From an uncultured bacterium (GTDB taxonomy: Bacteria > Vulcanimicrobiota > Xenobia > Xenobiales > Xenobiaceae): DNA of 45,104 bases. Within the stretch, counting starts at the first letter, position 1. Every line of letters starts with the position of its first letter. The notes beneath the pieces were generated by a model. It saw only the letters and a program-made list of their open reading frames with translations, was not told the origin of the DNA and ran no database searches. Below are positions 27,083 to 34,635 of the stretch, piece after piece. The position numbers and the translations under genes are program-made. Location: positions 1-45,104 of the forward strand of contig CAKUDB010000022.1 in assembly GCA_934644775.1 (NCBI GenBank). The letters are read 5' to 3'.

Positions 27083-29467
27083 ATGACTTATATTCCTGAA
27101 GGCTGCGATCCACAGTTAAAATTTGAAGCGAATATACCAACCTATCCCGAGCTTGAGGAAATTGTTAAGCAGAGTATAGTTCACCTGGTACCGGAACAGC
27201 AGGATTTTATTCTTAAAAGAGTTTATCCTTATGCTTGTTACTGGCATCAATTCCAAAAGCCGCGCATTAACGGCAAACCATATATCTCCCATCCTGTGGC
27301 CGTAGCCCAAATTTTGGCTCCGTTTAAGCTTGATGTCTCTAGTATAGCGGCGGCCTATCTTCACGACGTCCATGAAGATAATGAAGACAAAGTTAGCCTA
27401 GACGATATTAAAAACAATTTTGGAACAGATATACGCAATATCGTTGATGGCCTAACTAAAATAGGTAAGGCTAGTGCTCGGCAGCGTCGCGACGCTGTTA
27501 AGGCGGCTGTCTCCGAGGCTTCTGTGAGTTTAGCCGCTTCTTTGCAAGCTTCTTTAGGGATCAATTTATTCTTTGGGCGCAGTTTGGCTGCTCCTCTTAC
27601 GCCTGCTCAGCTCCGAGAAAAAGCCCGTCAAGCTAAGATCGACGATAAGGCAGCCAGTTTAACTAAGTTAGTTACAGAAATGTCCAAAGATATTCGAGTA
27701 ATTATTATTAAGCTGGCCGATAGATTGCACAATATGCGTACGCTGGAGGGCTTGCGTCAGGATAAGCAAATTCGCATAGCCCAAGAGACGCTCAATTTCT
27801 TTGCCCCTTTAGCTACCCGTTTGGGTATGTGGTCTTTCAAGACTGAGTTGGAAGACTTATGTTTCTTCTACCTCGAGCCCCAGCAATATGCTTTCTTAAA
27901 AGAAGCTTTGGCCCAAGAGCGTCAAAAACGCTGCCAAGCCGTCTCTGCCGCTCTGAAGGCTATTCAAAATGCGCTGGCAGAAGAATCTATCAAAGCCAAA
28001 GTAGAATTGCGCACCAAGGCCTTGTATTCAGTTTTTGCCAAAATGCGCCGCCAACATAAGACTTTAGGCCAAATTTTTGACCTCGATCCTATCTCGATAG
28101 TAGTTGACGATAAGAATACCTGTTATCAAGTTTTGCGAGTAATTCACCAGCGCTTCGGTTTTATGCAGGGGCGATTTCGCGATTATATTGCCAATCCTAA
28201 AGGCAATAATTATCAGGCTTTACATACTACTATTCCTGGCGTCTCTTCTCAGCCTGTAGAGATACAAATTTGTACCGAAGATGAAGAAGCTGAAAATAAT
28301 TTGGGCGTCCTTAATGTGTTCGTTTCGGGTCGATACAATGCCGATATGAAGAGCGGTGAGGTCAATAAGCTTTTCCGTCCTCTGGCTCCTTGGTTGGCTT
28401 CACTTAGTCATATCAAAGAAGGGTGTAAAGAAGACCAAGACTTTTTGGATGTACTCTGTCAAGACGAGCTTAGTGTCGGTGTCGTTTGTCTAACTCCAGA
28501 AGGGCGCAGTATAGAATTGCCTCAAGGTTCTACGCCTTTAGACTTTGCTTTTAAGATCCATACCCATTTGGGGTTGCGCTGTATTGGGGCCGTCGTCAAC
28601 GATGTAGAGGTCTCTCTTACTGGTTACGAACTGCGCGACAACGACGTCGTTTTAATCTTAACTGCCGAGCAAGAGAATCCCTCTCGCTCTTGGTTTTCGC
28701 ACTGTCGCACTAGACAAGCTCGCTCTAGTATTAGCAAATGGTTCTTTAATCATCAAACACCTGAGCCTAATCGCAGCATAGGTTACAAAATGGTTTGCGC
28801 TGAGTTAATCCGTCAAGGGGCGGCCGGCGCTCAAACTAATGCGGAAATTATGCGAGCTATCCTCAAATCTCTCAATTTCCAATCTTTAGACGATCTGTAT
28901 ATCGCGGTGGGAAGTTATCGCGCTCCCTTGGCTAACTTTGTAAAGTGTTTGAAAAATTACCGAGAGAACAATCCGCAGAAATTTGAAAAATTGGATGCCG
29001 ATCCCCAGCGCTTGCGCGACGTTTCCCTTTCTATTAGGATCCCCCAAGTACCTAAGGCGCGTTGTTTTATTTGTCGCCTTTGCTTGCCAGTTTTTGGCGA
29101 CGCTATTAAAGCTGTGCGCGATCCCAAAAGTAGAGGCTACTTTATCCACCGCCAAGGATGTTCCGCTTTAACTAAGAGTGCGGAAATTTATGAAGCCGAA
29201 TGGATTAGCGACATCGATCCCAAGCTGTTTATGTTGCGAGCCACCATCTTGATTTCGGCTTTAGTTTGCCACGGCTTGTCCAATTCTATTATCAGTGTCT
29301 TCGATAATAAAAATGTGCTAATTTACAGCTATCAGTTTACTAACGATTATGCCAAGAATGTCACCAATATTAGAATAGAAGTCGGAGCTGCTTCGGTAGA
29401 CGAATTAGAAATGCTTATGGACGAGGTGCGCTCCGTGGATTGCGTTGTCACCGTAGATAGGGCTTAA
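27083..29467 (+). CDS. RelA/SpoT homologue 2 (HD hydrolase signature, partly degenerate synthetase)
   Basis: This 794-residue protein shares the domain order of its neighbours: HD (about 45-250), synthetase-like (about 305-410), TGS (about 467-526), zinc-finger-like (about 657-695) and ACT (about 716-794). Hydrolase residues are kept: KPYISHP (H70), HDVHED (H94, D95, E98, D99) and ADRLHN (D213, N217). The synthetase site is mixed: RTKALYSVFAKM, D333, RFRDYIANPKGNNYQALHTT and E393 remain, but the Arg of YDL-x-x-x-R is Ser338 and EIQIRT has become EIQICT (Cys397). Loss of these residues should weaken synthesis, so hydrolysis is the likelier activity. It starts 39 bases after paralogue 1 with GGGAG seven bases before ATG. 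Residues 131-190 are an HD insertion that differs from paralogue 1. Confidence 0.9.
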   Translation: MTYIPEGCDPQLKFEANIPTYPELEEIVKQSIVHLVPEQQDFILKRVYPYACYWHQFQKPRINGKPYISHPVAVAQILAPFKLDVSSIAAAYLHDVHEDNEDKVSLDDIKNNFGTDIRNIVDGLTKIGKASARQRRDAVKAAVSEASVSLAASLQASLGINLFFGRSLAAPLTPAQLREKARQAKIDDKAASLTKLVTEMSKDIRVIIIKLADRLHNMRTLEGLRQDKQIRIAQETLNFFAPLATRLGMWSFKTELEDLCFFYLEPQQYAFLKEALAQERQKRCQAVSAALKAIQNALAEESIKAKVELRTKALYSVFAKMRRQHKTLGQIFDLDPISIVVDDKNTCYQVLRVIHQRFGFMQGRFRDYIANPKGNNYQALHTTIPGVSSQPVEIQICTEDEEAENNLGVLNVFVSGRYNADMKSGEVNKLFRPLAPWLASLSHIKEGCKEDQDFLDVLCQDELSVGVVCLTPEGRSIELPQGSTPLDFAFKIHTHLGLRCIGAVVNDVEVSLTGYELRDNDVVLILTAEQENPSRSWFSHCRTRQARSSISKWFFNHQTPEPNRSIGYKMVCAELIRQGAAGAQTNAEIMRAILKSLNFQSLDDLYIAVGSYRAPLANFVKCLKNYRENNPQKFEKLDADPQRLRDVSLSIRIPQVPKARCFICRLCLPVFGDAIKAVRDPKSRGYFIHRQGCSALTKSAEIYEAEWISDIDPKLFMLRATILISALVCHGLSNSIISVFDNKNVLIYSYQFTNDYAKNVTNIRIEVGAASVDELEMLMDEVRSVDCVVTVDRA

Positions 29468-29485
29468 GGTAAAATTTTAGCTACC

Positions 29486-29503
29486 GCCCAAAAAGTTTTG
29501 GGC
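29486..29503 (+). other. Short hairpin between RelA/SpoT homologues 2 and 3
   Basis: GCCCAAAA / TTTTGGGC with a two-base centre could form a small stem in the 106-base gap. Only a short T-containing tail follows, so it may attenuate rather than terminate. The gap leaves room for a separate promoter for the third gene. Confidence 0.35.
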
Positions 29504-29573
29504 TTACTTAGCGAGCTTCTCCTAGTTAAGCTGCGCTAGCGAAAATATTTTATAAGGACAATTTAACGAAAAA

Positions 29574-31979
29574 ATGGGTGAAGATAAGAAAATAGCCGAA
29601 AAACAGGCTGAGTTTGTGTTGAATAAAAAAGAGGCCGAGCTTAGTGAAAGTTTGCCTCCTCTTAAACAAGAGCTAGAAAACAAATATTGGCAAGAATTAG
29701 CTCAATATACTTCTTATATTGATGATAAAGGGCAGGAAAAGCTAAAAAAAGCCTTAGATTTAGCTTTTAGGGCTCACGATGGACAAGTTAGGCTTTCTGG
29801 CGATCCTTATGTCGATCACTTAGTGGAAGTTACTAAAATTTTAGCTTCCTATCGCTTAGACTGTACGACCCTTTGTACTGGCTTACTCCACGACTTAATT
29901 GAAGAGAATACCGGAGTTCGCTTAGAGTATGTCACCGAGCATTTTGGAAAAGAGCTGGGCGACCTTATCGGCGACGTCACCAATCTTACTCAGCGCTTCG
30001 CTAGAGAAGAAACTAAGCAAGAACAAGACAAAGAAGAGGGGAAAAAAAGCGGAAAAAAGGGAGCCAAAAAAGCGGAGGGCAAGGCGGCTAAGTCTGAAGA
30101 GGCGGTAAAAAAGTTTACCCGTCTAGGCGGGAAAGAAGCTGCTGACGAAAATTTGCGCAAAATTTTCTTAGTTATGGCTCGCGATTTGCGCGCTATTTTA
30201 GTTAAGTTTGCCGATCGCCTGCATAATTTGCGCACTTTAGAATTTTGCGCTCCTGAAGTTCAAACTACTATCGCTAACGAAACCTTAGATATTTTTGCCC
30301 CCATAGCTTCACGTTTGGGCGTTTGGGAATTTAAGGCCGAATTGGAAAATTTAGCCTTTAAGTATGCTCACCCGGAAGAGTATCGCGAGTTGAGTCAAGA
30401 GTTGGAAGCGGTACGTCCTACCTTTGTGGCCGTTATGGACAAGATTGTGGCCACTTTGAGGGATAAATTAGCCGAACTCCATGTCGAAAATGAATTGGAA
30501 TACCGCTTCAAACATTTATACAGTATCTATCGTAAAAAGGTACGCTCCCATAAGAGCTTGGCTGAAATTTACGATTTAGCGGCTATTCGCGTTTTGGTAC
30601 CTACAGTGGAAGATTGTTACATGATTTTTGGCTTAGTCCATTCGCTGTGGTCGCCTATGAATGGGCGTATTAAAGATTATATTGCCCACCCTAAGCCGAA
30701 CAATTATCGCTGTTTGCATACGACGGTCTTTGGCCCTGATCAAGTTCCCGTAGAGATCCAGATCCGCACTTTTGAAATGCACAAAGTAAACGAAGTGGGT
30801 GTGGCCGCTCACTGGGCTTACAAAGAAGGCAAAGTTAGCGCTGATAAGAGTCGGCGTGACGTCTTTGCTGAGCTTTATCCCTGGATTAGAGCTCTATTCG
30901 ATTGTAATGGCGAGAGTGGTGACTCTTCTGAAGTGGGTGAGCATGTGAAATTTAGTGTCCCTTCCAACGAAGTGTTCGCCTTTACCCCTTTGGGCGATGT
31001 GGTCAATTTGCCTAAGGGCTCGACTCCCATAGACTTTGCCTACAGAGTGCACAGTGAGGTAGGCAATCGCTGTGTGGGTGCTTTAGTAAATGATCGCATG
31101 GTGCCTTTAACTTATAAGCTCTCAACTGGTGACAAGGTAGAGATTAAGACGGCCAAAAACGGTACGCCTTCGCGTGACTGGCTGAGAATTTGTGCCAGCC
31201 ACCAAGCTTTAAGTAAGATTCGGGCTTGGTTTAAGAGGGAGCGGCGAGAAGAAAATATTATTTGCGGCCGGGAAGCTGTCAAGGCTGAGCTTAAGCGTTT
31301 GCGTTTAACCGATTTACTCAACAACGAAGAAGTTATGCTCCAAGCGGCTCACCAGTTGAGCTTTTTGACTGGCGACGATCTTTTGGCCAGCGTCGGCTAT
31401 GGCGAAACTTCGGCTTTGCAAGCGGTCAGCCGCATTCAGAGCGTCTTGCCCAAAGAGGAAGTGACGCCGGAAATTCCGCTGCCGGAAAATAACCAACCTC
31501 TCAAACGTACCGGTCCAGGCCATGAAGTAATAGTGGAAAATGTAGACACTATTCTAACCAAAATGGCTCGCTGTTGTATGCCTGTACCCGGAGACGAGAT
31601 TATCGGTTATATTACTGTAGGCAGCGGAGTTTCTGTACATAGGCGCGATTGCCTTAATTTTGCTCATTTAGTCTCTGTTCATCCTGAGCGTATTGTAAAA
31701 TGTGCTTGGAACAACTCGGTTATGCAAACGGCCAGCAAAACTTACTGGGTCCATATTGTGATCGAAGCTTGGGATCGCAGTGGTTTAGTGGGCGATCTGT
31801 TGGCTTGCTTAACTGAGATAAGGGTCAATGTCAAATCATGCCAAGCTTTAACTTCTGGGGAAAAGGCCAAGGTCAAATTTTCTGTCGAAGTTACTGGAAA
31901 TAAACAATTAGAGGAAGCCCTTAAAAGGTTGCGTGGTGTTAAGGGGGTCTTCTCGGCCATTCGCTCCCGCAACAGATAG
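29574..31979 (+). CDS. relA: RelA/SpoT homologue 3 (intact ppGpp synthetase signature)
   Basis: This 801-residue protein is the canonical member of the trio. Its synthetase site matches active Rel enzymes: R311-x-K313 and SIYRKK, YDLAAIRV (D334, R339), RIKDYIAHPKPNNYRCLHTTV (K368, Y378, H382) and VEIQIRT (E395, R398). TGS (about 466-525, with its conserved His in YRVHSEVGN), zinc-finger-like CCMPVPGDE...HRRDC (about 664-700) and ACT (about 722-801) follow, as in ribosome-responsive enzymes. It should make (p)ppGpp from ATP and GTP/GDP. The HD part keeps H82, H106-D107 and D214/N218, but HDxxED is HDLIEE (D to E111) and HP is HL, so hydrolysis may be reduced. A Lys-rich insert (144-179) interrupts HD. 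Only ATG 29574 is possible; AAGGA is 15 bases upstream. The symbol means functional type, not orthology. Confidence 0.92.
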   Translation: MGEDKKIAEKQAEFVLNKKEAELSESLPPLKQELENKYWQELAQYTSYIDDKGQEKLKKALDLAFRAHDGQVRLSGDPYVDHLVEVTKILASYRLDCTTLCTGLLHDLIEENTGVRLEYVTEHFGKELGDLIGDVTNLTQRFAREETKQEQDKEEGKKSGKKGAKKAEGKAAKSEEAVKKFTRLGGKEAADENLRKIFLVMARDLRAILVKFADRLHNLRTLEFCAPEVQTTIANETLDIFAPIASRLGVWEFKAELENLAFKYAHPEEYRELSQELEAVRPTFVAVMDKIVATLRDKLAELHVENELEYRFKHLYSIYRKKVRSHKSLAEIYDLAAIRVLVPTVEDCYMIFGLVHSLWSPMNGRIKDYIAHPKPNNYRCLHTTVFGPDQVPVEIQIRTFEMHKVNEVGVAAHWAYKEGKVSADKSRRDVFAELYPWIRALFDCNGESGDSSEVGEHVKFSVPSNEVFAFTPLGDVVNLPKGSTPIDFAYRVHSEVGNRCVGALVNDRMVPLTYKLSTGDKVEIKTAKNGTPSRDWLRICASHQALSKIRAWFKRERREENIICGREAVKAELKRLRLTDLLNNEEVMLQAAHQLSFLTGDDLLASVGYGETSALQAVSRIQSVLPKEEVTPEIPLPENNQPLKRTGPGHEVIVENVDTILTKMARCCMPVPGDEIIGYITVGSGVSVHRRDCLNFAHLVSVHPERIVKCAWNNSVMQTASKTYWVHIVIEAWDRSGLVGDLLACLTEIRVNVKSCQALTSGEKAKVKFSVEVTGNKQLEEALKRLRGVKGVFSAIRSRNR

Positions 31980-32043
31980 GGCGGTAGGCTACCCTTGGTG
32001 GGGGGAAGGTTTGCCTATCTTTCACCAGAAATAGATAAGTGAT

Positions 32044-32496
32044 ATGCGTGCTGTTATTCAGAGAGTTCTCAGTTCCAAAGTAGAAGTAGACAACCAAATA
32101 ATCGGTCAAATTGGCCGAGGCTTATTGGTGTTGGTGGCCGTTCATTGCGACGACACGGAGGCTCAGGCCGATTGGTTAGCCAGCAAAATCGCCCGCTTGC
32201 GCATCTTTTCCGATCCAGAGGGCAAGATGAATTTAAGTGTTGCCGATATAGGGGGGCAAATTTTGGTGGTGTCGCAATTTACCCTTTATGGCGATTGTCG
32301 TAAAGGATCGCGTCCTAGCTATAGCCATTCGGCTCCTCCAGCGGAAGCTGCCCGCTTATATAACTATTTTGTCGAAAAGATGAAAGGCTCCGGCTTAGTC
32401 GTTCAAGAGGGCCACTTTCAAGCTCATATGCAGGTTAGCCTAGTTAATGACGGCCCAGTTACTGTTATTATTGATACACCAAGTAAAGCTAAGTGA
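32044..32496 (+). CDS. dtd: D-aminoacyl-tRNA deacylase
   Basis: This 150-residue cytosolic enzyme removes D-amino acids wrongly attached to tRNA (and achiral Gly from tRNA-Ala). The signature SQFTLYG (77-83) and the Gly-cisPro motif in NDGPVT (G137, P138) are intact, and the length is normal. It lies 64 bases after the third RelA/SpoT gene, an arrangement common in bacteria. The CheY-like gene follows after 6 bases. There is no strong Shine-Dalgarno (AGATAAGTG), so translation may depend on the upstream transcript. Confidence 0.95.
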   Translation: MRAVIQRVLSSKVEVDNQIIGQIGRGLLVLVAVHCDDTEAQADWLASKIARLRIFSDPEGKMNLSVADIGGQILVVSQFTLYGDCRKGSRPSYSHSAPPAEAARLYNYFVEKMKGSGLVVQEGHFQAHMQVSLVNDGPVTVIIDTPSKAK

Positions 32497-32502
32497 GGTA
32501 GA

Positions 32503-32901
32503 TTGAGTGTGGCTTATAAGGTTTTTGTGGTCGACGATTCAAAATTTATGCGCATGATGTTAGGGGACATCATTACATCTATGGGCTGTGAAGTTATAGA
32601 GGTAGACAGAGGCCGATGTGCTGTCACTATGTATAAGCACTACAAGCCCAATCTAGTTACTTTGGATATTCTTATGCCCGAACAAGATGGCATGGAAACT
32701 TTAAAGCAGATCTTCGACCTCGATCCTCAAGCCAAGGTAGTAATGGTGACAGCTTTAGGAACAGAAGATTATATTAAACGCTCTATGGAATTGGGAGCTT
32801 GCGGCTTTGTGGTTAAGCCTTTCTCTCCCGAGCAAATAGAAACTGTAGTGGCTAAAGTTTTGGGCGACGAGTCATTGCATATCAATTCCGAAGCCGAATA
32901 A
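32503..32901 (+). CDS. CheY-like single-domain response regulator
   Basis: This 132-residue protein is a stand-alone receiver domain. The phosphorylation site is D55 (LVTLDILMPEQDG), with acidic D11/D12, T83 (VMVTAL) and K105 (FVVKPF). It has no output domain, so it should act by protein binding (chemotaxis, pilus motility or other switch). The start is TTG 32503, with AGGT six bases before it; GTG 32509 is an alternative. It is six bases after dtd in the same direction, so probably in the RelA/SpoT-dtd operon. No kinase gene is near. Confidence 0.88.
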   Translation: MSVAYKVFVVDDSKFMRMMLGDIITSMGCEVIEVDRGRCAVTMYKHYKPNLVTLDILMPEQDGMETLKQIFDLDPQAKVVMVTALGTEDYIKRSMELGACGFVVKPFSPEQIETVVAKVLGDESLHINSEAE

Positions 32902-32917
32902 CCGGCCTAATTTATCT

Positions 32918-33601
32918 CTATTGGATTTCAGCGCTATTTAATATGGCGATAATACGACCGCTATGGCACTCTAGGCTAGCTTGGTGGTCGACTATAAGAT
33001 TAGACAAACCTCTGGTAGAAGATCTGTGTAACTTGCTGTGGTCGAGCGGCCATTTTACTCCTTGCAAACTCACTTCAACTTGATCATCTAGGGCTATAAT
33101 AGAAAGTATCTTTCCTTGGCAGTCTTTCCAAAAATGTTTCTTTTCTTTTAATTGGTATATTTGACAATCGGGCGCTATTAAAGAGGCCTCTATATTTAAT
33201 TCATCAGCTAGTTGTAAAATAGCAATAACATTGAAAAGGCAATGATCGATCCGTCCGTAAAGGGCGGCGGCCACTGCAGCTTGGCGTAAACCCAAATGAT
33301 GGGCCGCTCTTAAAGCCAACTCCAGATCACTATAGTCTTTGTCGCAAGGAAAAGTTAGCCATTGGCGGCAGTTCTTTCGCAAATTCGGCCATAATTCTGG
33401 GGGCAGCGAATCGAAATCGCCCAATAACAGATCGGGGCTTAAGCCTTCAGCTTGAAGGTAGGCTGCCCCTCGGTCGGCAGCTATAAGGCAATCGCTGGGC
33501 AGGATTTGTTGGCGCAGCCACTGGGCAGCGGGAGAGGGGCCGCCGCCTACAATAAAAGCCCGCTTAAATTGACTAAAAAGATTACTTTGCAGAGATTCCA
33601 T
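32918..33601 (-). CDS. thiN: Thiamine pyrophosphokinase
   Basis: This 227-residue enzyme converts thiamine plus ATP to thiamine diphosphate. The family motifs GDFDS (61-65), DKDYSDLELAL (87-97) and YGRIDH (the GGRxDH site) are visible, as is the N-terminal IVGGGP. It overlaps the thiT coding end by 20 bases, so thiamine uptake and activation are coupled. It is the last gene of the rpmB-thiT-thiN unit and converges on the CheY gene with only 16 bases between stops and no terminator seen. The symbol follows the Bacillus-type name. Confidence 0.9.
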   Translation of the reverse strand: MESLQSNLFSQFKRAFIVGGGPSPAAQWLRQQILPSDCLIAADRGAAYLQAEGLSPDLLLGDFDSLPPELWPNLRKNCRQWLTFPCDKDYSDLELALRAAHHLGLRQAAVAAALYGRIDHCLFNVIAILQLADELNIEASLIAPDCQIYQLKEKKHFWKDCQGKILSIIALDDQVEVSLQGVKWPLDHSKLHRSSTRGLSNLIVDHQASLECHSGRIIAILNSAEIQ

Positions 33602-34133
33602 AACTTTGCATGGCCTTTTTGATAGGGGGAATAATTACCCATAAGGCTAAGGCCGAAGGCAGTAAAAAAGTGCCATTATAGCTAGCTGACCAAAGCCAAG
33701 GTGAGGCGGGCAAGTTCTGTTGGCCTAGAAAGACGTCGATAAAAATTACCCCGGAAATAGTGTGGCACAAAAAACGCATAGCTACAGCGCTGATAATGGC
33801 CGCCCAAGTGTGGGCTCTAAAAAAAGATAGACCGGCCACCCCTAAAACTGCATAGGCTAAAGGATAATCTAATAAAAATTGCAGCGGATGGACTACGAAA
33901 GGCTCTTGCAAAGCGTGCAAACAACCATACACTAAACCTGCAACCATACCCTGATTGCTGCCTCTTACAAGGGCTAAAAGTATTATAGGCAGCATATCTA
34001 GGGAGATTTGGCCGCCATTAGGTAAGATAGGTAGATTAAAAAAAGCCAATAAAAGCGACAGGGCGACGGCAATGCCTATCTCGGCTATGCCTCGCCCCGA
34101 CTTATGTAACGGCTCGGCCAAATAGTCAGCCAT
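33582..34133 (-). CDS. thiT: ECF-type thiamine uptake protein (ThiT-like S component)
   Basis: This 183-residue membrane protein matches the ECF transporter thiamine-binding S component. Visible family blocks are LPNGGQISLDMLPIILLALVRG, GLVYGCLHALQE and HPLQFLLDYPLAYAVLGVAG, within about six hydrophobic segments. It would bind thiamine and use a separate EcfAAT module, not present in this window. A longer in-frame start at 34256 would overlap rpmB deeply; ATG 34133, with a GGA-type site ten bases upstream, gives normal ThiT length and is preferred. The stop lies inside the thiN start region (20-base overlap). No thiamine riboswitch is evident upstream. Confidence 0.85.
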   Translation of the reverse strand: MADYLAEPLHKSGRGIAEIGIAVALSLLLAFFNLPILPNGGQISLDMLPIILLALVRGSNQGMVAGLVYGCLHALQEPFVVHPLQFLLDYPLAYAVLGVAGLSFFRAHTWAAIISAVAMRFLCHTISGVIFIDVFLGQQNLPASPWLWSASYNGTFLLPSALALWVIIPPIKKAMQSYGISAK

Positions 34134-34170
34134 AGTGCCGGATTTCCAAAAAAACGAAGAGCGCGTCAGC

Positions 34171-34362
34171 TTATTCAGCCTGACTGTTTTTCCAAGAACG
34201 CAAGCAACGAGTGCAAACTCTGATTGCCTTGGGAGCGCCATTAACCATAACGACAACTTTCTGAAGGTTGGGAAGCCAACGACGACGAGTACGACGGTTG
34301 GAGTGGCTTACCATATTGCCGCTGGAAGGGCCTTTGCCACAATGAGCGCAAACTCTGGACAT
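34171..34362 (-). CDS. rpmB: 50S ribosomal protein L28
   Basis: This 63-residue basic protein is a full-length L28: MSRVCAHCGKGPSSGN, then HSNRRTRRRWLPNLQKV, and a C-terminal CTRCLRSW. The two CxxC pairs (C5/C8 and a C-terminal pair) indicate the zinc-binding form of L28. AGGAGG lies seven bases before the ATG. It is the first gene of a unit that includes thiT 37 bases downstream, an unusual pairing of a ribosomal gene with vitamin uptake. Confidence 0.95.
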   Translation of the reverse strand: MSRVCAHCGKGPSSGNMVSHSNRRTRRRWLPNLQKVVVMVNGAPKAIRVCTRCLRSWKNSQAE

Positions 34363-34382
34363 GTTTTGTTCCTCCTGTATGT

Positions 34383-34419
34383 CCGTGCTCTTCTCTGCGC
34401 ACGGTTCCGGGGAGCCGGA
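34383..34419 (-). promoter_or_regulatory. Paired hairpins in the rpmB 5' leader
   Basis: Two stems sit between the promoter and the Shine-Dalgarno of rpmB: CCGTGC (34383-34388) / GCACGG (34399-34404) and TCCGG (34406-34410) / CCGGA (34415-34419). They could be a leader structure for autogenous control of L28, but no known leader family is recognised. Confidence 0.4.
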
Positions 34420-34477
34420 CGAACGAGAAAGACTTTCTAAAAACTATTGAGTTAAGAAGATGCACAATAGCGGGGGT

Positions 34478-34506
34478 ATTCTAGCATAAGTTTAGCCCTT
34501 TGTCCA
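34478..34506 (-). promoter_or_regulatory. Sigma-70-type promoter of the rpmB-thiT-thiN unit
   Basis: On the minus strand, TGGACA (34501-34506) is 17 bases from TAGAAT (34478-34483), and TGC precedes the -10, giving an extended -10 element. The start would be near 34471, giving a leader of about 110 bases. This is the best promoter match seen in the window. Confidence 0.7.
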
Positions 34507-34635
34507 TAGCCAAGAGTGGGGAAGGCCAAGAGAGAAAGTGAGTTATTTGGCCCATTTCTTATATCTAAACTAAAGAAAATCTGTTACTATCTTTCCAATG
34601 GATATACAATTTTATTTGAAGGTGAGGGAAACTTT

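Noticed and set aside
34134..34256. Longer N-terminus for the ThiT-like protein
   Set aside because: It would run through the rpmB coding region; the start at 34133 has a ribosome binding site and gives normal family length.
34135..34440. Plus-strand 101-codon frame across rpmB
   Set aside because: It is antisense to rpmB, whose identity as L28 is certain.
34134..34515. TPP riboswitch upstream of thiT
   Set aside because: No conserved CTGAGA and related segments were found by eye; a covariance search was not possible.
34516..34635. Longer start for DUF4013-like protein A
   Set aside because: The extra 40 residues have no family match, overlap the rpmB promoter zone on the other strand, and GTG 34636 has a well-spaced GAGGG.
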